Below are positions 36,827 through 45,195 of a DNA stretch of 64,000 nt, in pieces. Position numbers and translations under genes: made by a program. Position 1 is the first letter of the stretch, and every line of letters begins with the position of its first letter. A model generated the notes under the pieces. The model was not told the DNA's origin and ran no database searches. It saw only the letters and a program-made list of their open reading frames with translations. Source of the DNA: Sphingopyxis sp. CCNWLW2 (GTDB taxonomy: Bacteria; Pseudomonadota; Alphaproteobacteria; Sphingomonadales; Sphingomonadaceae); the NCBI RefSeq assembly GCF_037095755.1, contig NZ_JBAWKJ010000001.1, positions 809,001 to 873,000 of the forward strand, read 5' to 3'.

Positions 36827-38274
36827 TGGTGAACCCAGCCCTGACCGAGCTGCCGCCATTCACGCTTTTGGACGAGCCCGATCTGTCGTTTTCGCCATCC
36901 GACGCCTCGCAGGTCGATGTTCATCCACTGCGCGGGCTTGTCAATTTCGGGCCGTATTCGATGGGATCGTTTAGCGGATATACCCCGCGCGTGCGTATAG
37001 CCACGGTTGGCCCAGAAAGCGCCTTCCACCGGCGCGGTGATTTGATGCGGCTATTACGCGACGTGCATCGGGCTACCGACCGAGCCGAATATGTGCCCGA
37101 ATATCCGGGCTTCGAACGCCTGTTCCGGGTGGCACTCGAGGCTGCACCAGCCAGCGCACACGTCAAGTGGCCGGAACACCTAGAGCAGTTGTCAGGCGAT
37201 GGCGATGCGCAGTACCGCCTCTACCTTGCCATGGATGCCGCGCTCCGCAGGCTCGAGGCCGTTCGCAACGAGTTCGACGTGGTGCTGGTCCATTTTCCCG
37301 ATGCCTGGGAAACGGCGACACGCGGAAAATTCTTCGACGCGCACGACGCACTGAAGGCACTGGGCGCTAAGTATAATATTCCGACCCAAGTACTGAACGA
37401 TCGCGCCTTCACCTTCAACTACAAAGCTTCGCTCGCCTGGCGTCTTTCCACCGCCCTCTATGTGAAGGCTGGAGGCACGCCGTGGAAGCTCGCTCCACTT
37501 GTAGGCGTGCCTACCGATACCGCCTATATCGGACTGGCCTACGCTCTGCGCGGCGACCAGCAGGATGCGCATTATGTGACGTGCTGCTCGCAAGTCTTTG
37601 ACATGGACGGCGGGGGCATGCAGTTCGTTGCGTTCGAAGCCCGAGACCCGGTGGCCGACATTGTCGAAGCTCGCAGAAACCCCTTTCTGAGCCGCGACGA
37701 CATGCGCGCGGTCCTCGCCCGAAGCTTGGAACTCTATCAGGGGCGCAATGGCGGCGACCTGCCAAAGCGCATGGTCATTCACAAAACAACGGCCTTCAGG
37801 GATGCCGAAATCGAGGGCGCCTTCGATGCACTTGCTGGCGTAGGGGAGATAGAGTGCGTTGAGGTGGGCTCGGCGTCATGTTGGCGGGGTGTCTGGCTCA
37901 TCAAATCGGGCGTGGAGAAACCGCCGTCTAAGCCGTCGGGTTTTCCCGTGCCGCGCGGAACAATGGTGGTCCGCACAGGCAACTCGGCTTTGGTATGGGT
38001 AGCGGGCAACGCTCCCCAAGTTTCGACCAAAGACGACTACTATCAAGGCAAAAAGAGCATTCCGCGTCCCCTTCAACTGATCCGCCATGCGGGCAGCGGG
38101 CCGCTTGAGCTGACGGCTCGTGAGGCATTGGCGCTCACCAAGATGGATTGGAATAATGACGCGCTATACGATCCTGTGCCAGTTAGCATTCGCTATTCGC
38201 AGAGACTGGCACGCACGATAGCAAACGTCCCCGACCTGCCGCGCAATGTCTACCCATATCGCCTGTTTATGTGA
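36826..38274 (+). CDS. Short prokaryotic Argonaute (MID-PIWI)
   Basis: 482 residues, the size of short pAgos, with no N or PAZ domain. MID ~130-235, then PIWI. The 'YVKAGGTPWKL' segment followed by 'TAYIGLAYALRG' matches the start of PIWI, and the position of the first catalytic Asp is occupied by a non-acidic residue, so it should be slicing-inactive as in other short pAgos. ATG 36826 has AGGAG 6 nt upstream and shares a base with the SIR2-APAZ stop (TGATG). With its partner it forms a two-gene guide-directed NAD-depleting defence operon. Confidence 0.88.
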   Translation: MVNPALTELPPFTLLDEPDLSFSPSDASQVDVHPLRGLVNFGPYSMGSFSGYTPRVRIATVGPESAFHRRGDLMRLLRDVHRATDRAEYVPEYPGFERLFRVALEAAPASAHVKWPEHLEQLSGDGDAQYRLYLAMDAALRRLEAVRNEFDVVLVHFPDAWETATRGKFFDAHDALKALGAKYNIPTQVLNDRAFTFNYKASLAWRLSTALYVKAGGTPWKLAPLVGVPTDTAYIGLAYALRGDQQDAHYVTCCSQVFDMDGGGMQFVAFEARDPVADIVEARRNPFLSRDDMRAVLARSLELYQGRNGGDLPKRMVIHKTTAFRDAEIEGAFDALAGVGEIECVEVGSASCWRGVWLIKSGVEKPPSKPSGFPVPRGTMVVRTGNSALVWVAGNAPQVSTKDDYYQGKKSIPRPLQLIRHAGSGPLELTAREALALTKMDWNNDALYDPVPVSIRYSQRLARTIANVPDLPRNVYPYRLFM

Positions 38275-38403
38275 CGACTTCACCCTTTTTCGAGGGGTTC
38301 GGGTGAGAGGAATCGGCGAAGCTCAAGAGGCTTTGTTTGGGCAAACAAAAGGTGCAAGCCTCCGCTCGCGTGAGCAGGCTTTGTACGAGGTTGGGGACGC
38401 GTG

Positions 38404-39718
38404 ATGAATGTATGTCCGGAGTGCTTTGAGAATACGACGCTGAAGCGCCGGCTTATCGAAATTCGGCCCGCTCTCCCCGACGGCGAGTACTGCCAGTTCC
38501 ATCCGACCCGCAAGGCCATCCCGATTGCTGAAGTCGGCCGGATCGTCGAACCGGCTTTGCGTGCGAACTACGCGATCGGCGAGTGGATGTTCGACTCGCA
38601 GGAGGGCGACGACCTCCACACGGTGATTAATGAGACAACTGGCGCCGACGATGATCTGGTCATCGACGCGCTCATCGGATGGCTGATTGACAACGATGAC
38701 TACTGGCCGCCTGACGGTGAGGAGGCCTTCTTCGCGGAGGACCAGACATACGTCCCGATCCGCGTCGACGGCTGGCGCCATGGTGCACTATGGCGTCGCT
38801 TCCGCGAGGCGATACTCCACCACCAGCGCTTCTTTAACGATCCCGCCAAGGAGTTCCTCGCCGAGATTTTCGACGGAATCCAGAATCAGTCAGACATCGA
38901 CAATAAGCCAGCCTTCTACCGCCTTTCGCCCGCAGATGAGCCCCTCTTCTATCGCGCCCGCATCGTCGCCGACGAGGAAGCCTTCCGCGCGATAGCGCAG
39001 AACCCCGCCGGTCTGATGGGACCGCCTCCCCGACCGCTACGGCGGGCGGGACGTATGAATGCTGCCGGCATCGCGGTGTTCTATGGCGCGACGGAGAAGG
39101 ACACTGCAGTCGCCGAGTTGCGCCCCGCCGTGGGCTCGCTAATCAGCCTAGCCGCGTTCCGTGTCTACCGCCCGATTCACGTGCTCGACCTCACACGGTT
39201 CACTCGGGCGGGCAGGCAGCTCGATATCTTCGCCAAAAACCAGATGGTCCGCGCCACGCAATGGGCGTTCATGCAGAGCTTCGCGTCCGAGATCAGCCAG
39301 CCAATCCTTCCGGGGGACGAGCACCTAGAATACGTTCCCGCGCAGGTGGTGGCAGAGTACCTCACCAACAAGTCTGTGCGCTGGCGGGGGGGACGAGGTG
39401 ACACCCGACGCGATCATTTTTCGTTCAGCGCAGCGGGAAGGTGGGAAGAACATCGCTGTTATGGGCGACGCCGCGATCATCTGCGTGCAAGCGCCTCAAG
39501 AAGCGGAAGGCGAAGCTCCGCCCACGCGCCCCGAGGCGGACTTCGATTTTCTTGACTTCGCTTCCCCTCTCCCCGCAGCGTCGAACGCTGGGTTGGCTTA
39601 TGTGGAAGGCTCGATCGAGTTGCTGGAGGTGGGATCGGCGGTCTATGCCGTCGACACTCACTACGCGTCGCCGACTATTGGCCTCGCACTACCTGATCTA
39701 GATGCCCAAGATTTCTAG
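38404..39718 (+). pseudogene. HEPN/RES-domain toxin-like gene, frameshifted at a G7 tract
   Basis: The first part (frame from ATG 38404, stop at 39555 if unshifted) has a zinc-knuckle-like N-terminus ('NVCPECF...YCQFHP') of the HEPN/RES N-terminal type. The RES domain follows: 'PLFYRARIV', 'FYGATEKDTAVAELRPAVGS', 'VLDLTRF'. RES proteins are NAD+-phosphorolysing toxins. The expected ending 'PDAIIFRSAQREGGKNIAV' is in another frame (open 39398-39718). Removing one G from the 7-G run at 39386-39392 fuses both into a ~437-residue intact protein. This is either a sequencing error or a real inactivating or phase-variable slip. No Xre antitoxin gene is adjacent. Confidence 0.8.
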
Positions 39719-39947
39719 CGAGTACCTCGTCTACCGGTGTGACAAACGCCATCGAGAAAGAGCACCCGGATCCCAATTGGCAATTCTCAGAAGCCTGCCA
39801 TCGCCGTACGAGGGCCAAAGTACTCAGTGTCGGCCGTTCTTGCTTCAGCTCCGGGCGAGAAGAACTATGACTGCTTACAGGATCGTCGGCCGGGGGCCGA
39901 ACGGCGACAATCGAGGCGCATTGCCGCCGAGACACGGTACTGTCATT

Positions 39948-40409
39948 TTAGGTCCAAACCGCCACGCCGATGAGCGTCAAGAACGCACCAAACATCAATC
40001 CGCCCGTGCCCGCCCATGTCACCCACCAGTTCTGTTGGTCGTTCGAGCGCTTCTGCTTGATCATGCCCTCGACCCGGCCGAGCGAGCGCGCCAGCGCGTC
40101 GCACGCCTCCACGAGGATCTTGCGGTCATCAGCTCGGTAGGTGATCAATCCTTCGTGCATTTCCGTAGCAATCGTCAGCGGCGTGAGCAGCATCGCCGGG
40201 TGTTCGTTGATGCTTTCTACGTGCTTTTCCAACTGGCCGAGCCGCGTTTCCATGTCGCGCAGCGTTGGCGAGTAATCGGGGAGCTTGTCCTTGGCCGAGG
40301 TCAGGCCTTCGATCGCGGTGCGCTGAAGCGATATCTCGCGGCGCAGATCCTCGAAGGCGGTGGCGGCATCGGCGGGCTGCCGGGCTGTGCGAGCTGGTTT
40401 CTGGGTCAT
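39948..40409 (-). CDS. DUF6118-like protein associated with TraA
   Basis: 153 residues. An N-terminal coiled-coil-like helix (~20-80, 'DLRREISLQRTAIEGL'), a soluble middle, and one C-terminal transmembrane helix ('WAGTGGLMFGAFLTLIGVAV'). This layout fits the DUF6118 family found directly downstream of Ti-type traA in sphingomonad mobile elements. It begins 9 bp after the traA stop and is probably co-transcribed. Role in transfer unknown. Confidence 0.75.
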   Translation of the reverse strand: MTQKPARTARQPADAATAFEDLRREISLQRTAIEGLTSAKDKLPDYSPTLRDMETRLGQLEKHVESINEHPAMLLTPLTIATEMHEGLITYRADDRKILVEACDALARSLGRVEGMIKQKRSNDQQNWWVTWAGTGGLMFGAFLTLIGVAVWT

Positions 40410-40418
40410 GGATGCAGC

Positions 40419-43370
40419 CTACATCCCTATGCCCATGCCGCGTCCACGGCCTAGACTTAGCTGGAGATCCTGAGACAGCGTTTTCGTGCTCATAACGTCC
40501 AGCCCGAGCTGCGCACGCCGGTTCTGAAGCAGCGACTCGAGCTGCGGGTCGCGGTGAAGGCTCTTCGCCATGTCGCTCAGATTGGCACGCGCCGCGTCGC
40601 GCGCCGCATAGGTCGGGGCGTCCTTCACGCGCGCGCTCTCCTTCTTCCAGGTCGCAACGAACAGATCGGCCTGCTTCTCGGTATCGGCGGCAAGCCTGAC
40701 GCGATCGCGCGTAGTGCGTTCGGCCGCTGCTCGCTCGGCAGCGCGTGCCGCGTCCTGGCGATCCATCGCCGCCATCGCGCCATCAGTCCGACCCTCCGCC
40801 GCGTCCTTCGTCAGCTGGTAGCTCTTTCCGAAAGCCTCACGCAGATCGTTCGCGGCGCCGGGACGCAGCGCATCGAGTTCCCGCCGGGCCGTGCGATAGG
40901 CATCGAGTTCGTGCGGCAGTTCCTTCCCGCCGGCGCGCCGGGCATCGACGATCTGCTTCGTGATGCGCGCGAATCGCTCAATGGCCTTGTCGAGCGGCGA
41001 ACGCGACGGCTCGGCATCGAGCAACCGGGCGCTCACGCGGACCTCCGCAAACTTGACTGGGCGCCGCCGTTCGGTTGTCACTGCGGCTGGCGTCTCGCGC
41101 GCGACGGAAAGTTTCAGCCCGTCGAACATGCCGCGCTTGGGCTCGGTCGACTTCGCGGGTGTCGGTGCCCGATAGTCGCTCGCCATGTCCTTGCCGCGCT
41201 CGCGCGAGGCAGCATGCACGAGCCTGTTCCGAGTCGCAAAATCGTCGCGGCCGTAATATAGATCGACCTGCTCGCGATGCCTGGACAGCGCGACGTAAGT
41301 CGAGTGGCTGTCTACCCCCGGCGTCGCGAGCACCTGCACGCGGTCGACGGTCATGCCCTGCGCCTTGTGGATCGTCGCGGCATAACCATGATCGACATGG
41401 GCATAGTCCTTCAGGTCGAAGGCGATGCTACGTCCGTCGTCGAGCATCACCGCCATGCGCATGCGGTCGACATTCTGCACCGTGCCGAGCGAGCCATTCT
41501 TCACGCCGATGCTCCGCTCGTTCTTCAGGAACATCACACGGTCGTTCGCGGCGAGCATCCGCTCGCCGCGTTCGACGGTGATAGCAACCTCGGCCCCGAG
41601 CGCGCCGTTCGTCTTCAGTCGGTCGCGCACTTCCTCGTTGAGCGCCCGCACCTCGTCATTGATGTGGGTCAGGATGATCCGGCTGGCATCCGGATAGTGT
41701 CGGCGATCACGATCCCAGGCATCGACCAGCTCGGCGCGCGACGCCTCGCGGGTTTCGGCCGCGTGCACAAAGCCGGCCTCAGCATAACGCCCGATCGCCT
41801 CGCCGGTCCGTCCGGTCGCAAGCTCACGCGTCGCTTCGCGCTGCCAGCCCTCCTGCTGGCGGCGGATGTCCATGATCTCGACAGCGCCGTGACGTTCGGC
41901 TGCAGCGCGGAACGCGGCACCCGCTTCGATCGCCTGAAGCTGCTGCGGATCGCCGACCAGGACGACCTTGGCGCCCTGACGCTCCGCTTCGGACACGACG
42001 CGTTCGAGCTGGCGCGTCCCCACCATCCCCGCCTCGTCGATGACGAGGACATGCTTGTCGGTTAGACGCTCCCGATCATTGGCCCATTGATGTTCAAGGC
42101 TCGCGAGCGTGCGCGATGCGATACCGGAGCCATGCTCGAGACCCTCCGCCGCAATGCCCGACAGCGCGGCACCCTGTACCTGATAGCCAGCCGCTTCCCA
42201 TGCCTCGCGGGCAACGCCGAGCATCGCGCTCTTGCCGGTCCCAGCATAGCCGATGACATTGCTGACTCCGCGCGCGCTGGTGACATGCTCGAGCGCGCCG
42301 CGTTGCTCGGCGGAAAGGTCAAGGCCGCGCGCTGACGCGCCGGCCAGCGCCCGTTCGCGGTGACGGTCGGCGACAGCGTGATTACGACGCGCGTCGAGCG
42401 TGGCGGTGGCGTGCTTGAGCCGCTGCTCGGTCTCGATCATTGATTTGGACGTGAACCGATCGTCGCCGCGTCCATCCCTGCCAAGCGCGATGAGATCGGG
42501 CGACGATTTGACTGCCGACATGACGGCGTCGAACTGCTCCTTGCCGTCGCTGTGGCGGTGCACGAACATCGCAAGATCGCGGTTGGTGAACGTTGCCTGG
42601 CGATGCGTGATCGCGTCGAACGCGATGCCGGGATTGGCGATGATCTTCTCACCATTTGTGCGCGCGATCTCGATATGCTCGGCGAGCCGATCAGCCTCCA
42701 GCCCTTCGGCCGCCATGCGCGAGGCCGCCGGGCCTATCTTGTGCTGTGGCTCGAGGTCGATGCCCTGCGCTTCCAAGGTCCGATGATCGACGCGCGCATC
42801 AATGTCGATCGCGGCAAGCCGCTCGTTGACATGCTCTGCCCAGGCTTCGCGCCAATGCGTCAAAAGCTCGGTGCGGTTCCAGTCGCGCACCTTGGCGCCG
42901 AACTCGGCGCTTCCATCCTCACCGATCTTGATCTCGCGCATCGTCAGCATGACATGGGCGTGCGGCTTGGCGAGCACGTCGGCGCCGATGTCCCAATGCA
43001 CATTTAGATCGGCGACCATCCCGCGATCGACGAACTCGGCTTGCACGAAATCACGGGCGAGCGCGATGCCCTGTTCTTGGGTCATCTCTCTGGGAATCGC
43101 AAACTCGATCTCGCGGGAAAGCTGCGCGTCCCTGCGAAGCTCGGCCGCCTCGACATCGTTCCAGAGCCGTTCCCTATCGCGCCACTGCTCGTCAGCGCCC
43201 TCGGGCAGCAGCACCTCGCTGTGGACGACACCCGCCTTGTTCGAGAAGTCATGGCTGCGACCGAGCCGCTCATCGTGCAGCCGGTCGGCCGAGCGATAGG
43301 CGGCGGCGGCGACCGCGCTGCTGCCGCCGGCGCGGGAAATCACTTTTGCCGAGAAATGATAGATCGCCAT
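40419..43370 (-). CDS. traA: Ti-type conjugative relaxase/helicase TraA
   Basis: 983 residues. MobA/MobL (MOBQ) relaxase ~1-230: 'MAIYHFSAKVISR', catalytic Tyr in 'AAAAYRSADR' (~25), metal-binding His triad in 'LNVHWDIGA' and 'KPHAHVML' (125, 137, 139). A RecD/TraI-like helicase follows, with Walker A 'GYAGTGKSAML' near 375, Walker B 'VLVIDEAGMVG' and a C-terminal 'HKAQGMTVDRVQV' motif. The C-terminal ~250 residues are charged and helical. It nicks oriT and unwinds the strand for transfer. Divergent from traC, with a predicted oriT in the 173-bp space between them. Confidence 0.93.
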   Translation of the reverse strand: MAIYHFSAKVISRAGGSSAVAAAAYRSADRLHDERLGRSHDFSNKAGVVHSEVLLPEGADEQWRDRERLWNDVEAAELRRDAQLSREIEFAIPREMTQEQGIALARDFVQAEFVDRGMVADLNVHWDIGADVLAKPHAHVMLTMREIKIGEDGSAEFGAKVRDWNRTELLTHWREAWAEHVNERLAAIDIDARVDHRTLEAQGIDLEPQHKIGPAASRMAAEGLEADRLAEHIEIARTNGEKIIANPGIAFDAITHRQATFTNRDLAMFVHRHSDGKEQFDAVMSAVKSSPDLIALGRDGRGDDRFTSKSMIETEQRLKHATATLDARRNHAVADRHRERALAGASARGLDLSAEQRGALEHVTSARGVSNVIGYAGTGKSAMLGVAREAWEAAGYQVQGAALSGIAAEGLEHGSGIASRTLASLEHQWANDRERLTDKHVLVIDEAGMVGTRQLERVVSEAERQGAKVVLVGDPQQLQAIEAGAAFRAAAERHGAVEIMDIRRQQEGWQREATRELATGRTGEAIGRYAEAGFVHAAETREASRAELVDAWDRDRRHYPDASRIILTHINDEVRALNEEVRDRLKTNGALGAEVAITVERGERMLAANDRVMFLKNERSIGVKNGSLGTVQNVDRMRMAVMLDDGRSIAFDLKDYAHVDHGYAATIHKAQGMTVDRVQVLATPGVDSHSTYVALSRHREQVDLYYGRDDFATRNRLVHAASRERGKDMASDYRAPTPAKSTEPKRGMFDGLKLSVARETPAAVTTERRRPVKFAEVRVSARLLDAEPSRSPLDKAIERFARITKQIVDARRAGGKELPHELDAYRTARRELDALRPGAANDLREAFGKSYQLTKDAAEGRTDGAMAAMDRQDAARAAERAAAERTTRDRVRLAADTEKQADLFVATWKKESARVKDAPTYAARDAARANLSDMAKSLHRDPQLESLLQNRRAQLGLDVMSTKTLSQDLQLSLGRGRGMGIGM

Positions 43371-43399
43371 GAGGGCTATTCATTTAGGGCAAAACGAGC

Positions 43400-43427
43400 A
43401 CGTCGGCACGACGTATAAGCGCGCCCT
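43400..43427. other. Predicted oriT nic region (MOBQ type)
   Basis: ACGTCG-GCA-CGACGT (43400-43414) is a perfect inverted repeat directly followed by ATAAGCGCGCCCT (43415-43427). MOBQ origins such as RSF1010 and Ti plasmids have an inverted repeat followed by a TAAGTGCGCCCT core. By analogy the nick lies between 43423 and 43424. Its place between traA and traC supports this. Confidence 0.75.
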
Positions 43428-43543
43428 CACACGATTTCATCGCGCTCGGGATCAGGTCATCTCACGGAATTCCAGGACCTTGCGGGGCCGTGAGACTCGG
43501 CATAGCTGGTTCGTCCGATCCCATGAACATGGAAGGACAAACG

Positions 43544-43867
43544 ATGCGTAAACCCCGCGATTTTGATGCCGAACTCCAGGCACTGACCGACAAGGCGAAG
43601 GCGCTCAAGACGAGGAAGCAGGGCCAGTTCGGCGAGTTGGTCATAGCAACGGGTGCCGACGCCCTGTCTATCGAGCAGTTGGCAGGTGCGCTGCTCGATG
43701 CCGTGGGCACCGACGCGGCGCAGAAGGAGGCGTGGCGCAAGAGCGGCGCGGCCTTCTTTCGCGGAGACGGCGCCCGCGCTCGCAAAGGCCCTGGCCGGAA
43801 CGCGGGCAGCGCATCGGCGAGCGGTGCAGGCCCGCAACCGCCTGCAGGCGAAGCGGGCACGGCATGA
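43544..43867 (+). CDS. traC: Conjugal transfer protein TraC-like
   Basis: 107 residues from ATG 43544 with GGAAGGA upstream. 'RDFDAELQALTDKAKALKTR' and 'QFGELVIATGADALSIEQLAGALLDA' are the standard TraC signature; the tail is Ala/Gly/Arg-rich. TraC proteins are relaxosome accessory factors. Divergent from traA across oriT; its 3' end overlaps traD by 44 bp in another frame. Confidence 0.85.
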   Translation: MRKPRDFDAELQALTDKAKALKTRKQGQFGELVIATGADALSIEQLAGALLDAVGTDAAQKEAWRKSGAAFFRGDGARARKGPGRNAGSASASGAGPQPPAGEAGTA

Positions 43868-44114
43868 CACGCGCGAGTGGCAGGTGAAACGACGCGAACG
43901 CACCCGCCAGCTGATCGAGCTTGGCGGCCTGATCGCCAAGGCGGATCTGATCGAGCTCACCGGCGACGATCGCGCCGTCATTCTCGGACTGCTCGTCGCT
44001 GCCGCCGCGACGCTGCGCGGCGAAGCGCGCGAACAGCACATGCTACTCTGGCGCCGCCGGGGGCGGCGCGCGTTCGCGGCCGCTCCGTTGGACAATGCAA
44101 TCAGTGCCGGGTGA
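43824..44114 (+). CDS. traD: Conjugal transfer protein TraD-like
   Basis: About 96 residues from GTG 43824 (start uncertain, no clear Shine-Dalgarno). 'RERTRQLIELGGLIAKADLI' and 'RGEAREQHMLLWRRRGRRAF' match the small TraD family that follows traC in Ti-type systems. It overlaps the end of traC and the 3' end of the convergent lipocalin gene (14 bp). Confidence 0.78.
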   Translation: MQARNRLQAKRARHDTREWQVKRRERTRQLIELGGLIAKADLIELTGDDRAVILGLLVAAAATLRGEAREQHMLLWRRRGRRAFAAAPLDNAISAG

Positions 44115-44658
44115 AGTGAATCATCGACCAATTATAGCCAAGCGCGCGAACGCGCGCTTCGAGCTCGTTCAGAAGCGCCGCGCCAGGCTTGGCGTTGCGC
44201 GTGAGAACCCAAAGATAGCGCCCCGACGGCTCGCCGACGATCGACCATTCATAATTGTCGCCATGGTCGAGCACCCAGTAGTTGCCGTAGAAGGGACGGA
44301 AGAAGGACACCTTCAACTTGGCGTTCGTCGCCTTGTCCTCGATCCTGGCCTTACCGACGGATTTGCGCAGCTTGCCATTGGGGCCACGCTTGCGACCCTG
44401 GTTGACGACGCAAACAGTGCCGTCGCGGTTCAGCGAATAATCCGCCGTTACGGCTTCCAGGCCCTCCTCGAACGATGCGTCGTAACGATATTGCTCGTAC
44501 CAGCGACCCATATATCGGTGGAGGTCGACCGCCTTCGCGGGGTCGGGGACCGAGTAGTTCCCGACCGGTCCGGGGCGCGGATAATATTTCCAGAGGAGGT
44601 AGGCGAACGGCGCGGCGACGGCTGCCGCCGCACCGGCGGCAAGAACGGGCTTCTTCAT
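44101..44658 (-). CDS. Lipocalin family protein (Blc-like)
   Basis: 185 residues. A single N-terminal hydrophobic segment (AAGAAAAVAAPFAYLLW) acts as signal or anchor. Lipocalin motifs follow: 'DLHRYMGRWYEQYRYDASFE' (GxW), 'VTADYSLNRDGTVCVVN', 'YWVLDHGDNYEWSIVGEPSG', 'YLWVLTRNAKP'. No lipobox Cys is visible, unlike E. coli Blc. Bacterial lipocalins bind fatty acids or lysolipids in the envelope. Carried as element cargo between tra genes and mucR. Confidence 0.9.
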   Translation of the reverse strand: MKKPVLAAGAAAAVAAPFAYLLWKYYPRPGPVGNYSVPDPAKAVDLHRYMGRWYEQYRYDASFEEGLEAVTADYSLNRDGTVCVVNQGRKRGPNGKLRKSVGKARIEDKATNAKLKVSFFRPFYGNYWVLDHGDNYEWSIVGEPSGRYLWVLTRNAKPGAALLNELEARVRALGYNWSMIHFTRH

Positions 44659-44740
44659 GGATACTCCGTGGAAAATTGGTCCACGGTCTTACGCGCGAAA
44701 CCGAGGTTCGTTGCCACGCCGACGGCGCGACTACGGAGGA

Positions 44741-45181
44741 CTATTTCGCTTTTGCGCGTCCGCGCGGGGCAGGCTTGCGGCCGCTGCCGCGGCCCTTGGT
44801 GCCAAGGCCGATCTGCTTGGCAAGTTCGCGGCGCTTCTCGGCATAATTGGGCGCGACCATCGGATAATCCTTCGGCAGGTTCCACTTCGCGCGATAGTCA
44901 TCGGGCGTCATGCCGAACTTCGTCATCAGATAGCGGCGCATCATGGTGAGCTTCTTGCCGTCTTCAAGACAGACGATGTAATCCGGCTTCACCGACGAAC
45001 GAACTGACACGGCGGGCTGCTGCGGTTCGGGTTCCGGCTCGGCGTTCGCGGAAAGACCAGCGAGCGCTTCGTGCACCGACCGGATGACCAACGGAATGTC
45101 GGAAATCGCCACGCTGTTGTTGCTGACGTGGGCTGCGACAATATCAGCGGTCAGCGTGACTAGCGTTTCATGATCTTCCAA
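44741..45181 (-). CDS. MucR/Ros-family transcriptional regulator with degenerate zinc site
   Basis: 146 residues from TTG 45181, chosen because AAGGA lies 7 nt upstream and MEDHETLVTL is the usual family start. The core 'PDYIVCLEDGKKLTMMRRYL' then 'FGMTPDDYRAKWNLPKDYPM' and 'NYAEKRRELAKQIGLG' is clearly MucR/Ros. The zinc-binding pattern is incomplete: the second Cys of the CxxC pair reads Asp-Gly, and the His expected after RR is Tyr. The tail is Arg/Lys-rich. It may regulate the element's genes. It follows MNT-HEPN by 14 bp. Confidence 0.88.
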   Translation of the reverse strand: MEDHETLVTLTADIVAAHVSNNSVAISDIPLVIRSVHEALAGLSANAEPEPEPQQPAVSVRSSVKPDYIVCLEDGKKLTMMRRYLMTKFGMTPDDYRAKWNLPKDYPMVAPNYAEKRRELAKQIGLGTKGRGSGRKPAPRGRAKAK

Positions 45182-45195
45182 ATCGATATCCTTCT

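Noticed and set aside
38280..38306. TCACCC/GGGTGA hairpin after the Argonaute gene as a terminator
   Set aside because: Short arms with several competing pairings and no U-tract after the stem.
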